From: Neobacillus sp. PS3-40
GTDB taxonomy: Bacteria; Bacillota; Bacilli; Bacillales; Cytobacillaceae
Direction: 5' to 3'
Length of the DNA: 64,000 nucleotides
NCBI RefSeq assembly: GCF_030915485.1
Contig: NZ_CP133266.1
Coordinates: 1,984,001 to 2,048,000 of the forward strand
In this document: piece by piece, positions 26,281 through 34,942 of the stretch
How the letters are laid out: each line of letters begins with the position of its first letter
Numbering within the stretch: position 1 is the first letter of the stretch
The notes under the pieces: generated by a model
The model's database searches: none
Told to the model about the DNA's origin: nothing
The model's input: the letters and a program-made list of their open reading frames with translations, nothing else
Translations under genes and position numbers: made by a program

Positions 26281-29200
26281 CTATGATTGCGTTGTTGCTA
26301 CTGTCGCATTTTCAGCATTCAAATAATATTGTGGTTGAGTATCTTTTATAATTTGTTTTCCACCAAATCCTATTACTTTACCGGTTACCCCATCTTCCCA
26401 AATAGTTGGTAAGCCGTAGGCTTCTGTACTATTCACAAAGTTTGCGTTTGTTACTGTAAGTGATGGATCTGCTTGTACTCCGCTACCTTTTCCTACTTCA
26501 ATTCCACCATATTCATTTCCACTTACATCTATGGTTCCAGTTAGAGTTACTGCTGATCCATTAACTAATAGGCCACCATCTGCTCCTTGTAGTTTTAGAT
26601 CACTTACAGTTACTCCTGTCGTGCTATAAACTTGAAGTACATAGTTTCCTTGCCAACCAGTAATATCCCCTGTAAATGTAATTGTATTGTTTCCACCATT
26701 GATCGTAACCGGACGGCTTACAACTATTTTTTCCGTTGTACTAAAGCTAGCTGTTACATTAATGGTTGTTTTAGTCTCATCAGCTAACGCTGCTTTTAAT
26801 TCCTCTAAACTTTTTACATTTGCTAATGTGGCTGGATCTACTGAGTGTGTTGCATCTAAATAATATTGTGGTTGAGTACCCTTTGTAATTTGTTTTCCAC
26901 CAAATCCTATTACTTTACCGGTTACCCCATCTTCCCAAATAGTTGGTAAGCCGTAGGCTTCTGTACTATTCACAAAGTTTGCGTTTGTTACTGTAAGTGA
27001 TGGATCTGCTTGTACTCCGCTACCTTTTCCTACTTCAATTCCACCATATTCATTTCCACTTACATCCATAGTTCCAGTTAGAGTTACTTCTGAGCCATTA
27101 ACTAATAGGCCACCATCTGCTCCTTGTAGTTTTAGATCACTTACAGTTACTCCTGTCGTGTTATAAACTTGAAGTACATAGTTTCCTTGCCAACCAGTTA
27201 TATCCCCTGTAAATGTAATTGTATTGTTTCCACCATTGATCGTAACCGGACGGCTTACAACTATTTTTTCCGTTGTACTAAAGCTAGCTGTTACATTAAT
27301 GGTTGTTTTTGTCTCATCAGCTAACGCTGCTTTTAATTCCTCTAAACTTTTTACATTTGCTAATGTGGCTGGATCTACTGAGTGTGTTGCATCTAAATAA
27401 TATTGTGGTTGAGTACCCTTTGTAATTTGTTTTCCACCAAATCCTATTACTTTACCGGTTACCCCATCTTCCCAAATAGTTGGTAAGCCGTAGGCTTCTG
27501 TACTATTCACAAAGTTTGCGTTTGTTACTGTAAGTGATGGATCTGCTTGTACTCCGCTACCTTTTCCTACTTCAATTCCACCATATTCATTTCCACTTAC
27601 ATCCATAGTTCCAGTTAGAGTTACTTCTGAGCCATTAACTAATAAGGCACCATCTGCTCCTTGTAGTTTTAGATCACTTACAGTTACTCCTGTCGTGTTA
27701 TAAACTTGAAGTACATAGTTTCCTTGCCAACCAGTTATATCCCCTGTAAATGTAATTGTATTGTTTCCACCATTGATCGTAACCGGACGGCTTACAACTA
27801 TTTTTTCCGCTGTACTAAAGCTAGCTGTTACATTAATGGTTGTTTTTGTCTCATCAGCTAACGCTGCTTTTAATTCCTCTAAACTTTTTACATTTGCGAT
27901 TGCTAATGTGGCTTGATCTACTGAGTGTGTTGCATCTAAATAATATTGTGGTTGAGTACCCTTTATAATTTGTGTTCCATCAAATCCCGTCACTTTACCA
28001 GTTACCCCATCTTCCCAAATAGTTGGTAAGCCGTAGGCTTCTGTACTATTCACAAAGCTTGCGCCTGTTACTGTAAGTGATGGATCTGCTTGTACTCCAC
28101 TACCTTTCCCTACTTCAATTCCACCATATTCATTTCCACTTACATCCATGGTTCCAGTTAGAGTTACTTCTGAGCCATTAACTAATAAGGCACCATCTGC
28201 TCCTTGTAGTTTTAGATCGCTTACAGTTACTCCTGTCGTGTTATAAACTTGGAGTACATAGTTTCCTTGCCAGCCAGTAATATCCCCTGTAAATGTAATA
28301 GTATTATTTCCACCATTGATCGTAACCGGACGGCTTACAACTATTTTTTCCGCCGTACTAAAGCTAGCTGTTACATTAATGGTTGTTTTTGTCTCATCAG
28401 CTAACGCTGCTTTTAATTCCTCTAAACTTTTTACATTTGCGATTGCTAATGTGGCTTGATCTTCTGCAACAGAATAAGTCATTCCATTAGTTAAACCTGT
28501 AATCTCTGTACCAGTTAAAGCTTCTGCTGTAGAGTTTTCAGTTCCTAATGTCCCATTGGCCTTTATACCGTATATCTTTCCACCTATCGTAACAACATAT
28601 CTTTTTCCGGTTATTAAACCAGTAATTTTTTGATTGCCAGCTATTCCTATGGATCCATTTCCTAGAGTGACAGCTATTACTACTGGCTGCCCTCCTCCCC
28701 CAGAAGATGGAGGTGTTGTAGGATTATTCGTTGCCGGCGGATTATTTGTTACTACAACCCCAGTAGAAGTTTCAATTTTCCCTTTATTATCCACTGAAAC
28801 ATTCTCTGTTACGCTACTGTCTTTTTTGACTTCTTTGATTTCTGTGTTTTCAGCCACTTTAATTGCAGCATTTGCATTTGTAATGTTGACAACTGTGCTT
28901 TTAAAGTCACCGGCTAAGCTAATGTTCTGACCTTTCTTTTCGGCTGAAAGGTTAACAGCTTGTACTTTTGCGCCTGCATCAGCTTGTACTTTTGCTTCTG
29001 TTTTTATGTCAAGTTCTTTAACTATTGCATCTTTAGCCACTTTCAAGGAAGATCCTTCTCCTGTGACTGCTACTTTTGATTCTGAGAAGTCACCTTTTAG
29101 AGTTACTCCTTCAGATTTTTCTGCTCCTTTCGAAGCAAGTTCAACTGTTCCATAGGCTGCTTTATCTTTAGACTCAAGGCTGATCCCACCAGTTGCTCCT

Positions 29201-30378
29201 GCCTTTTCAGTGACAACAAGGGATTTAATTCTTGTGCCTTGCTCCGCAATAATGTTTGAACCATTTACGTCGTTTACTCTTAATTCTTCAGCCGTAACAT
29301 TAGTCTGATGTAAACTGTGATCGGCAACATCATCAACAATAATTGCTCCACCCTTATTATTGACTTTGTTTACTTTTACGTTATCTAAGTAAACGGTACC
29401 TGCGCCTGTCGAATCGCCTTTTATAATAATATCGCCATTGATTTCAGCATTAGCAAGTTTGATATGTTGTCCATTCCCCGCCACAATAACGATGGTCTTA
29501 TCAAATTTTTGTACAGTTTGAGAAGTTCCCCCAAACAAAGTAGGTTTAGTAGAATCCATGGAATCGGATTTTATAACAGTAACAATTTTCTCGTATTTTT
29601 CAGCTGAAGCCTTATATGTAGTATCTAAGGTTTGAAATATCTTAGTATTTTTATCTAGTAATTTTTCTTTTAAACCATTTGCAAAAAATTTATCAAGTCT
29701 ATCAATATTGTAAGCTACTTTTTCAGCATCTTGTTTTTCTATTGCATTATTTAATCGATCCATTTCAATTTTAATGGATACTGGATAAAGAGCAGCTTTT
29801 TTTACATCATATGCTTTTTGCTGATAGGCAGCTGTTAAGGCATCTCTAGTGGTTTTACCATATGCTTTATACAGAATTGGAGATCTTTTCGTTATTTCTC
29901 GGGATAAATCATGATAAGCAGCTTCCGTTGTGCTGTCAATTACATTTAGTTTTAACTTAGCATCCAACACAGAAGACTTTTCTAAAATCTTCTTCCCTGC
30001 TGTCACTGCATCAATGTACTTAACTGAACGATCAAAATATATCTTTACATTTTGGCTCAATCTTGCTTCAAGAACTTCTTTTTCTTTTCCATTAGTTTCT
30101 TTTACAGCTTGTTCAGCTGCCTTTAAAGCCGCTTTCGTTTCATTAAACAATGACATATTTGGATAATCAACTGCTTTAGCTGGATTGACTACATTCCGAT
30201 GTTCATAGGAAACTTCCCACTTTAATGCACCAGCCAATTTCTCGGCCTTTTTTACCAGTTGATCTGCATTTGAACTTGCATCCGCCTGCATTGGGTTAGC
30301 TGCTGCAACTACAATTCCAGTGACAGCTGCGGCAGAAGATAAAACCAATAGCTTTGAATATTTTGACTTTTTCGACAT
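26281..30378 (-). CDS. SbsC-domain surface protein with four tandem beta-helix-like repeats, 1365 aa
   Basis: Signal peptide ending in ADA (about residue 34), then the SbsC-type wall-binding domain (about 36-260) with YKAYGKTTRDALTAAY and ALYPVSIKIEMDRLNNAIEK. Residues about 285-540 are strand-rich with repeating hydrophobic spacing (KLANAEINGDIIIKGD, VYLDNVKVNKVNNKGGAIIV), suggesting a parallel beta-helix. A Pro/Gly linker (NNPPATNNPTTPPSSGGGG) leads to four nearly identical units of 179-181 residues. Each contains SLEELKAALADETKTTINV, RPVTINGGNNTITFTGDITG, DVSGNEYGGIEVGKGSG and LPTIWEDGVTGKV. They look like right-handed beta-helix modules. AAGGGG lies just before ATG 30378. It probably projects from the wall as an adhesin-like rod. 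Confidence 0.85.
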   Translation of the reverse strand: MSKKSKYSKLLVLSSAAAVTGIVVAAANPMQADASSNADQLVKKAEKLAGALKWEVSYEHRNVVNPAKAVDYPNMSLFNETKAALKAAEQAVKETNGKEKEVLEARLSQNVKIYFDRSVKYIDAVTAGKKILEKSSVLDAKLKLNVIDSTTEAAYHDLSREITKRSPILYKAYGKTTRDALTAAYQQKAYDVKKAALYPVSIKIEMDRLNNAIEKQDAEKVAYNIDRLDKFFANGLKEKLLDKNTKIFQTLDTTYKASAEKYEKIVTVIKSDSMDSTKPTLFGGTSQTVQKFDKTIVIVAGNGQHIKLANAEINGDIIIKGDSTGAGTVYLDNVKVNKVNNKGGAIIVDDVADHSLHQTNVTAEELRVNDVNGSNIIAEQGTRIKSLVVTEKAGATGGISLESKDKAAYGTVELASKGAEKSEGVTLKGDFSESKVAVTGEGSSLKVAKDAIVKELDIKTEAKVQADAGAKVQAVNLSAEKKGQNISLAGDFKSTVVNITNANAAIKVAENTEIKEVKKDSSVTENVSVDNKGKIETSTGVVVTNNPPATNNPTTPPSSGGGGQPVVIAVTLGNGSIGIAGNQKITGLITGKRYVVTIGGKIYGIKANGTLGTENSTAEALTGTEITGLTNGMTYSVAEDQATLAIANVKSLEELKAALADETKTTINVTASFSTAEKIVVSRPVTINGGNNTITFTGDITGWQGNYVLQVYNTTGVTVSDLKLQGADGALLVNGSEVTLTGTMDVSGNEYGGIEVGKGSGVQADPSLTVTGASFVNSTEAYGLPTIWEDGVTGKVTGFDGTQIIKGTQPQYYLDATHSVDQATLAIANVKSLEELKAALADETKTTINVTASFSTAEKIVVSRPVTINGGNNTITFTGDITGWQGNYVLQVYNTTGVTVSDLKLQGADGALLVNGSEVTLTGTMDVSGNEYGGIEVGKGSGVQADPSLTVTNANFVNSTEAYGLPTIWEDGVTGKVIGFGGKQITKGTQPQYYLDATHSVDPATLANVKSLEELKAALADETKTTINVTASFSTTEKIVVSRPVTINGGNNTITFTGDITGWQGNYVLQVYNTTGVTVSDLKLQGADGGLLVNGSEVTLTGTMDVSGNEYGGIEVGKGSGVQADPSLTVTNANFVNSTEAYGLPTIWEDGVTGKVIGFGGKQITKGTQPQYYLDATHSVDPATLANVKSLEELKAALADETKTTINVTASFSTTEKIVVSRPVTINGGNNTITFTGDITGWQGNYVLQVYSTTGVTVSDLKLQGADGGLLVNGSAVTLTGTIDVSGNEYGGIEVGKGSGVQADPSLTVTNANFVNSTEAYGLPTIWEDGVTGKVIGFGGKQIIKDTQPQYYLNAENATVATTQS
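26300..28440 (-). repeat. four tandem coding repeats, period 537/537/543 bp
   Basis: Measured on the word AACGCTGCT, copies lie at 26786, 27323, 27860 and 28403. The six-base difference is two extra codons (Ile-Ala) before ANVKSLEEL in two of the units. The copies differ by only a few bases, so they were amplified or homogenised recently. Confidence 0.9.
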
Positions 30379-30827
30379 AAAACTACCCCTTTTTTTGTAT
30401 TTTTTTAGATAATCTTGTTAATAATTGGAATATCCAATATCCTTATTCTTTCAAAATATTACAATATAGTCAATAGTTACTTGTTTTTTTCCAAAAAATA
30501 TATTTTTATATGATATTGGACCTATTTTTCGGAATATTTGCGCCGTTTCATAACTGAATAGTGAGGAATTCTTAAAAAGAAAACACATCCTTGTCCTCAT
30601 ATAGTGATAGATGGCTCGTGAGTTTATCTACATAAATGGGGTATTCAAAACTAATATTGCAAATGAGAAATAAGAAAGTGGAAGTTTAGTGAACGTAATT
30701 CTAATGGAGATTAGGCGAATTTAGTAAAAACTATAAACTGAATCTTAAATAGGACATATAACGCTAGTTGTACTTTCACTGAATAAAGAAAAGAAGAATC
30801 AGGTGCTTTATCTAATCTGTCTGTCCC
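30379..30827. other. intergenic region between the large wall protein and RAYT 1
   Basis: No gene or clear regulatory element is seen apart from the AT-rich upstream region of the wall-protein gene, where a TTGACT (minus strand, 30468-30473) may be a -35 element. Confidence 0.3.
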
Positions 30828-31388
30828 CTATACCTCCTCCCGTTCCACGTATTTACAGTATTCAAATAAAGCATTTTCTTCTGGAATTGCAAAGGCGGAA
30901 GATAGATCATTGGGTTTCATAAATGGGTATGGTGGTGGGCAGGAAGTTTTATAGTATTGGTAACTGCTGTATGGGTAATCCTCCATTCGTGGTACCATGG
31001 GATTTTTTGTATTGATAGGATTTCGATGAATATATTTGCTGACGCGAAGGAGATCGTGTGGATAAAGAACTGGAGAGCTATTGAATCGTTGTTGGAATAC
31101 ATGCCCAACATGCTCATACCTACGATTATAATAATCTGTGTATCTCTTATTAAAAATACTCATGATTTTTGAAATAGATACTTCTTCTGATTTTAGTAGG
31201 AAATGATAGTGATTAGTCATGATGCAGAACGCGCAGATTGAAATCGGGGTATCCTCATGAATCATAGTCAGGAGGCGAAAAACTTCTACCATATCAGTAC
31301 TATCACAAAAGATATTTTGCCTGTTGTTACCTCTTGAATAAATATGGTGGTATGCATACGGAATCCATTGTCTTCTTTTTCTTCCCAT
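30828..31388 (-). CDS. REP-associated tyrosine transposase (RAYT, Y1_Tnp), RAYT 1
   Basis: 186 residues of the IS200-like Y1 transposase fold. It has the metal-binding HUH motif His60-Tyr61-His62 in IMTNHYHFLLK, the RAYT opening YHHIYSRGNNRQNIF, the helix FNKRYTDYYNRRYEHVGHVFQQRF that holds the catalytic tyrosine, and the domain end YIHRNPINT. AAGGAG lies seven bases before ATG 31388. Family members bind and cut REP hairpins and are thought to spread them. A REP family A copy lies 58 bases before its start (31446-31462). There is no IS end pair and no tnpB, so it is a domesticated-type single-copy RAYT. Confidence 0.88.
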   Translation of the reverse strand: MGRKRRQWIPYAYHHIYSRGNNRQNIFCDSTDMVEVFRLLTMIHEDTPISICAFCIMTNHYHFLLKSEEVSISKIMSIFNKRYTDYYNRRYEHVGHVFQQRFNSSPVLYPHDLLRVSKYIHRNPINTKNPMVPRMEDYPYSSYQYYKTSCPPPYPFMKPNDLSSAFAIPEENALFEYCKYVEREEV

Positions 31389-31445
31389 CTTCGACTCCTT
31401 TCAGATTTCCAAATAGTTTAAAGGTACCCTCATTATACAATATTT

Positions 31446-31462
31446 GGATGGTGCCTGTCACC
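31446..31462 (+). repeat. REP family A, copy next to RAYT 1
   Basis: GGATGGTGCCTGTCACC, exact match to the family core. It lies 58 bases before the RAYT 1 start and 16 bases after the stop of the YdcF gene. Confidence 0.8.
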
Positions 31463-31478
31463 AGATAAGGCTTAGCCC

Positions 31479-32063
31479 TTAATAATTTTTCCCAAAGGCA
31501 TATCCAATAAACTTCATATACTCATTTAGTAGAAGAACAATTCTTTTATTATTACTAAACCAGCGTCTTTCATCAAAATACCAGTCTTTTGCACCCGAAT
31601 AGGTGAGTTTGATAGATTCATTTTTAAATTCCCGGTCAAAAATCATTTTCACTCTCCGCATATGATAATTCGATGAAACCACAATCGCAGAATGAATCGG
31701 GTAATTCTTAAGAAGGTTTTTTGTGAAGTGGGCATTTTCGTATGTACTATCAGCTCGATTTTCGAGGATGATTAACTTTTCTGGCACCCCCAACTTTATT
31801 GCATGATCTTTCATCAATTGGGCAGCCGTTATATCGTTATAAATACTTCCGCCTGAAATAACAAAATAATGACCATACCCTTTATGAAAAAGATAAGCCG
31901 CTTTTTCAATCCTCTCCCCGCGATCTCCGCTTAACACAAGGATGGCATCGGACTTAGCAGAATTGTCGTCAATGACCAAGAACTTGCCTAAATTAAAAAA
32001 CAAACCTGCCAAAACTATCAAAATAAATATACAAAATATTACTCTCTTTTTACTTTTTATCAT
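31479..32063 (-). CDS. YdcF/SanA-family membrane-anchored protein
   Basis: 194 residues: an N-terminal membrane helix (about 8-26), then a DUF218 (YdcF/ElyC/SanA) domain. Visible marks are DAILVLSGDRGERIEKAAYLF, GHYFVISGG, ENRADSTYENAHFTKNLL and AIVVSSNYHMRRVKMIF; the E-x-x-S-x-x-T-x-x-N stretch is the family signature. Related proteins act in envelope homeostasis (ElyC, SanA), but the reaction is unknown. AGGAG lies six bases before ATG 32063. It lies 31 bases after the PP2C gene on the same strand, so they are probably co-transcribed, with a REP copy in the gap. Confidence 0.85.
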   Translation of the reverse strand: MIKSKKRVIFCIFILIVLAGLFFNLGKFLVIDDNSAKSDAILVLSGDRGERIEKAAYLFHKGYGHYFVISGGSIYNDITAAQLMKDHAIKLGVPEKLIILENRADSTYENAHFTKNLLKNYPIHSAIVVSSNYHMRRVKMIFDREFKNESIKLTYSGAKDWYFDERRWFSNNKRIVLLLNEYMKFIGYAFGKNY

Positions 32064-32081
32064 TTTTTACTCCTAATATTT

Positions 32082-32098
32082 GGATGGTGCCTGTCACC
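32082..32098 (+). repeat. REP family A, copy overlapping the PP2C stop codon
   Basis: GGATGGTGCCTGTCACC. On the minus strand its GGTGA supplies the TGA stop (32094-32096) of the phosphatase gene. Confidence 0.85.
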
Positions 32099-32990
32099 CT
32101 AAGTGGATCAATAACCCCGTTTTGTCATCATGTTGTTTAAAGCGAGGATATTGATAGCAAGCAAGATCATTTATTTCAATGTCCATAATAGTTTTTTCGA
32201 GATATGACAGCCCATGTTCGAATGCCAATTTAGCAGAGTATAACCATTCATTTTCAATAACTTGATTACGGTTGGAATGAACCCTCAGACCATCTGATAG
32301 GAGCAAGATTTTCTTGACATTAATTAACGGAATTACCCCGCTTTCTAAGAATTCATCGACTTCTTCACTTCCGTCAATAATGCCATAACCTTCTGAAGTG
32401 TTCATTTTATTTCGGTTTTGCTGTAAAGTGTCGTGAACTGCTTCTAGAATAGCTTTTGTCGTTTGGTTTATTTCATATAAACCCCATTTATTCGGATCTT
32501 CATTTTCCGATACATATTTCCGCCACTCCGTTTGTGCTAAATGAATCCCAAAACTGTCCAACGGAGCGACATGATCATGATTGACCTGGCGAATCTCATT
32601 ATTTTTATATTGTATAAAAAGTAAGCAGTCCCCAGCTGTAACGTATTTCATTTTTAAACCAGAGAGCGGGAGTTGGATTGCAGCAAGACTACACGAGCTT
32701 CGTTTATATTTAGGAATATCCCCGATTTTCTTGATTCCTGCTTCCCCTAATGTCACAACAGCCTTCTCACCAAGGATAACATTCCCTTTTAAAACTCGCT
32801 CTAGAAGATTACCATCTTCTCTTAGCATAGCATCACGAATAATATTGGATGCAATGATACCAGACAATCCGCCAACACCAGTTGCCCCATCTATAACTGC
32901 GAAAATACCATCTTCTTTATTCATTACATAAGCATCTTCATTAATGTCTCTACTACCCTTTTGATAAATTCTCTCTATCTTATAAATCAT
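32094..32990 (-). CDS. PP2C-family protein phosphatase
   Basis: 298 residues of the PPM/PP2C fold, a metal-dependent Ser/Thr phosphatase. Metal-binding aspartates are visible in NEDAYV and FAVIDGATGVGG, then AGDCLLFIQY, a later LLLSDGLR, and the final HDDKTGLLIH, which holds the last metal ligand (usually DN/DD). A partner kinase is not nearby. AGGAG lies eight bases before ATG 32990. The stop codon lies inside a REP family A copy, so the end of the coding sequence was shaped by the repeat. Confidence 0.85.
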   Translation of the reverse strand: MIYKIERIYQKGSRDINEDAYVMNKEDGIFAVIDGATGVGGLSGIIASNIIRDAMLREDGNLLERVLKGNVILGEKAVVTLGEAGIKKIGDIPKYKRSSCSLAAIQLPLSGLKMKYVTAGDCLLFIQYKNNEIRQVNHDHVAPLDSFGIHLAQTEWRKYVSENEDPNKWGLYEINQTTKAILEAVHDTLQQNRNKMNTSEGYGIIDGSEEVDEFLESGVIPLINVKKILLLSDGLRVHSNRNQVIENEWLYSAKLAFEHGLSYLEKTIMDIEINDLACYQYPRFKQHDDKTGLLIHLG

Positions 32991-33030
32991 TTTTGCGCTC
33001 CTATTTTAAATAGTTTTCTACCAATTTTTT

Positions 33031-33047
33031 GGATGGTGTCTGTCACC
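33031..33047 (+). repeat. REP family A, variant copy
   Basis: GGATGGTGTCTGTCACC, one change from the core. It lies 41 bases upstream of the PP2C gene. Confidence 0.75.
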
Positions 33048-33295
33048 AGATTACCTTTTTATATAAAAAGATTCAACAATAATCCACTTTCTACAAATCT
33101 GATGGAAGGGATAAATTTAGGAGCGATATGCTCCTTTCTAATAAAGACTACCCTGCAATAGTTTAGAGAATCCACATTAAATTTGATGTTTTGCCATAAA
33201 AATATCTCACTTTATTAAATTTCCCCTCTCCAATTCTACAATGACTTTTCAATTACTATTTTTGTTCTTTAATCTCAGAAAGACACCTAATATAT

Positions 33296-33312
33296 GGATG
33301 GTGCCTGTCATC
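33296..33312 (+). repeat. REP family A, variant copy upstream of dsdA
   Basis: GGATGGTGCCTGTCATC, one change from the core, about 155 bases before dsdA. Confidence 0.7.
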
Positions 33313-33430
33313 ACAGATATTACTCTAGACACTCTCTACATACCGCGCCAGGCACCAAGGGAAAATGAGGAAAATAACAGGCAATGACAAGCATCAGAAA
33401 TCATGTTAAAATTCATTAGTAGTAAATTCG

Positions 33431-33445
33431 TGATAATGATTATCA
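33431..33445. promoter_or_regulatory. Fur box upstream of dsdA
   Basis: TGATAATGATTATCA is a perfect 7-1-7 inverted repeat matching the Bacillus Fur box TGATAATNATTATCA. It ends 23 bases before the dsdA start, overlapping the probable promoter or transcript start. Confidence 0.75.
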
Positions 33446-33468
33446 TTATTAAGTAGGAGTGTTTATAT

Positions 33469-34836
33469 ATGGTTTTTTCAACGAGAGAACTTGACATATG
33501 GCAGCAAGAATATCCGTTATTAACAGAAATAACGAAACATCAGCCTGTTTTATGGCTTAATCCACTTTTAAAACAAATGGTAGATGTGCCTGAGCTGCCG
33601 GTAACTTTACATGATATTGAGCAAGCTGAGCTATTATGGCAACGTTTTGCTCCATTTTTAGAAATTGAATTTCCTGAAACCAAGGAAACAAATGGGATCA
33701 TTGAATCTCCATTGAAAAAGATTGCGAGTATGAAAACAGTGCTGAATAATGATTTTCCACCTGCAATTGTCGGAGATCTTTATTTAAAGTGTGATAATGA
33801 ATTACCTATTGCTGGTTCCATTAAAGCAAGAGGCGGAGTTTACGAAGTTCTTCATCATGCAGAACAATTGGCAATTGGAGCAGGATTAGTGAAGGAAAAT
33901 GACAACTACGAAATTTTTTCAAGCGAGAAGTTTAAAGAATTCTTTGGTCAATATAGTATTGGCGTTGGTTCAACTGGAAATCTTGGATTAAGTATTGGAA
34001 TTATTAGTGCTAAGCTGGGTTTTGATGTATCCGTTTACATGTCCTCGGATGCAAAGCAGTGGAAGAAAGATTTGCTTCGTGAAAAAGGAGCAACAGTGCA
34101 CGAGTTTGCTGGAGATTTTGGCGAGGCCATCAGCGAGGGTAGACAGAAAACTCTTGCAGATCCTATGGCCTATTTTGTTGACGACGAAGATTCCAAGCAT
34201 TTGTTCTTGGGATATAGTGTTGCGGCATTAAGAATCCAAAAGCAACTCGAAGAAAAAAGGATTAAAGTCGACGCAGAACATCCGCTGTTTGTTTATCTTC
34301 CTTGTGGTGTCGGTGGCTCACCAGGCGGAATTGCATTTGGCTTGAAACAAGTATTTGGTGATCATGTCCATTGCTTCTTTGTGGAACCAACCCATTCGCC
34401 TGCTGTTTTAATTGGATTGTTAACAGGTGAAAAGGACAAAGTCTGCGTGCAAGATTTCGGTATCGATAATCGCACTGAAGCAGATGGCCTAGCTGTTGGG
34501 CGTCCATCCCGTTTTGCTACGCCAATCAGTGAACATCTCATCAGTGGTGTTTTTACAGTAGAAGACGATGACCTATATCGACTACTCACCTTACTTGTTG
34601 ACAATGAAAACATTTATCTAGAACCATCATCAACTTCAGGCCTTTTAGGACCTGGACAAGTCCTACATTCAAGTTATATGGAAAGCAAACAATTGAATGA
34701 AAAGAATGCAACACATATCGCATGGGCAACGGGTGGTGCACTTGTACCACAAGCAGATATGGGTCATTTTTACGAAAAAGGCAAAGAGCTTAATGTGAAT
34801 CGTAAATCAAGCCGTGATTACGCATTAACGGTTTAA
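33469..34836 (+). CDS. dsdA: D-serine ammonia-lyase (D-serine dehydratase)
   Basis: A PLP enzyme converting D-serine to pyruvate and ammonia. The cofactor lysine is Lys119 in LPIAGSIKARGG. The phosphate-binding loop is GVGSTGNLGLSIG. The family's YMSSDAKQWKKDLLREKGA, FVYLPCGVGGSPGGIAFGLK and YLEPSSTSGL segments are all present. The length of 455 residues is standard. TAGGAG lies nine bases before ATG 33469. It is a single-gene unit with a strong terminator. No dsdX or dsdC is adjacent. A perfect Fur box suggests iron-dependent control, which is unexpected for this enzyme. A second copy of its last ~120 bases lies at 37715. Confidence 0.93.
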   Translation: MVFSTRELDIWQQEYPLLTEITKHQPVLWLNPLLKQMVDVPELPVTLHDIEQAELLWQRFAPFLEIEFPETKETNGIIESPLKKIASMKTVLNNDFPPAIVGDLYLKCDNELPIAGSIKARGGVYEVLHHAEQLAIGAGLVKENDNYEIFSSEKFKEFFGQYSIGVGSTGNLGLSIGIISAKLGFDVSVYMSSDAKQWKKDLLREKGATVHEFAGDFGEAISEGRQKTLADPMAYFVDDEDSKHLFLGYSVAALRIQKQLEEKRIKVDAEHPLFVYLPCGVGGSPGGIAFGLKQVFGDHVHCFFVEPTHSPAVLIGLLTGEKDKVCVQDFGIDNRTEADGLAVGRPSRFATPISEHLISGVFTVEDDDLYRLLTLLVDNENIYLEPSSTSGLLGPGQVLHSSYMESKQLNEKNATHIAWATGGALVPQADMGHFYEKGKELNVNRKSSRDYALTV

Positions 34837-34840
34837 CACA

Positions 34841-34884
34841 AAACAAAGCGGATTCTATCAAGATAGAATCCGCTTTGTTTTTAT
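34841..34884. terminator. bidirectional terminator between dsdA and tupA
   Basis: Perfect 19-base stem (34841-34859 with 34862-34880) around AA. T-rich tails occur on both strands, so it ends both dsdA and the leftward tupA. Confidence 0.92.
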
Positions 34885-34942
34885 GATTATGCATTTTCGG
34901 GCATCTTAATCCCATATTCTAATGCTGACTATGCACGAAAAA

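Noticed and set aside
26300-28440. Regularly spaced repeats that might be a CRISPR array
   Set aside because: The period is over 530 bases, the whole stretch is one reading frame and there are no short spacers; these are protein modules.
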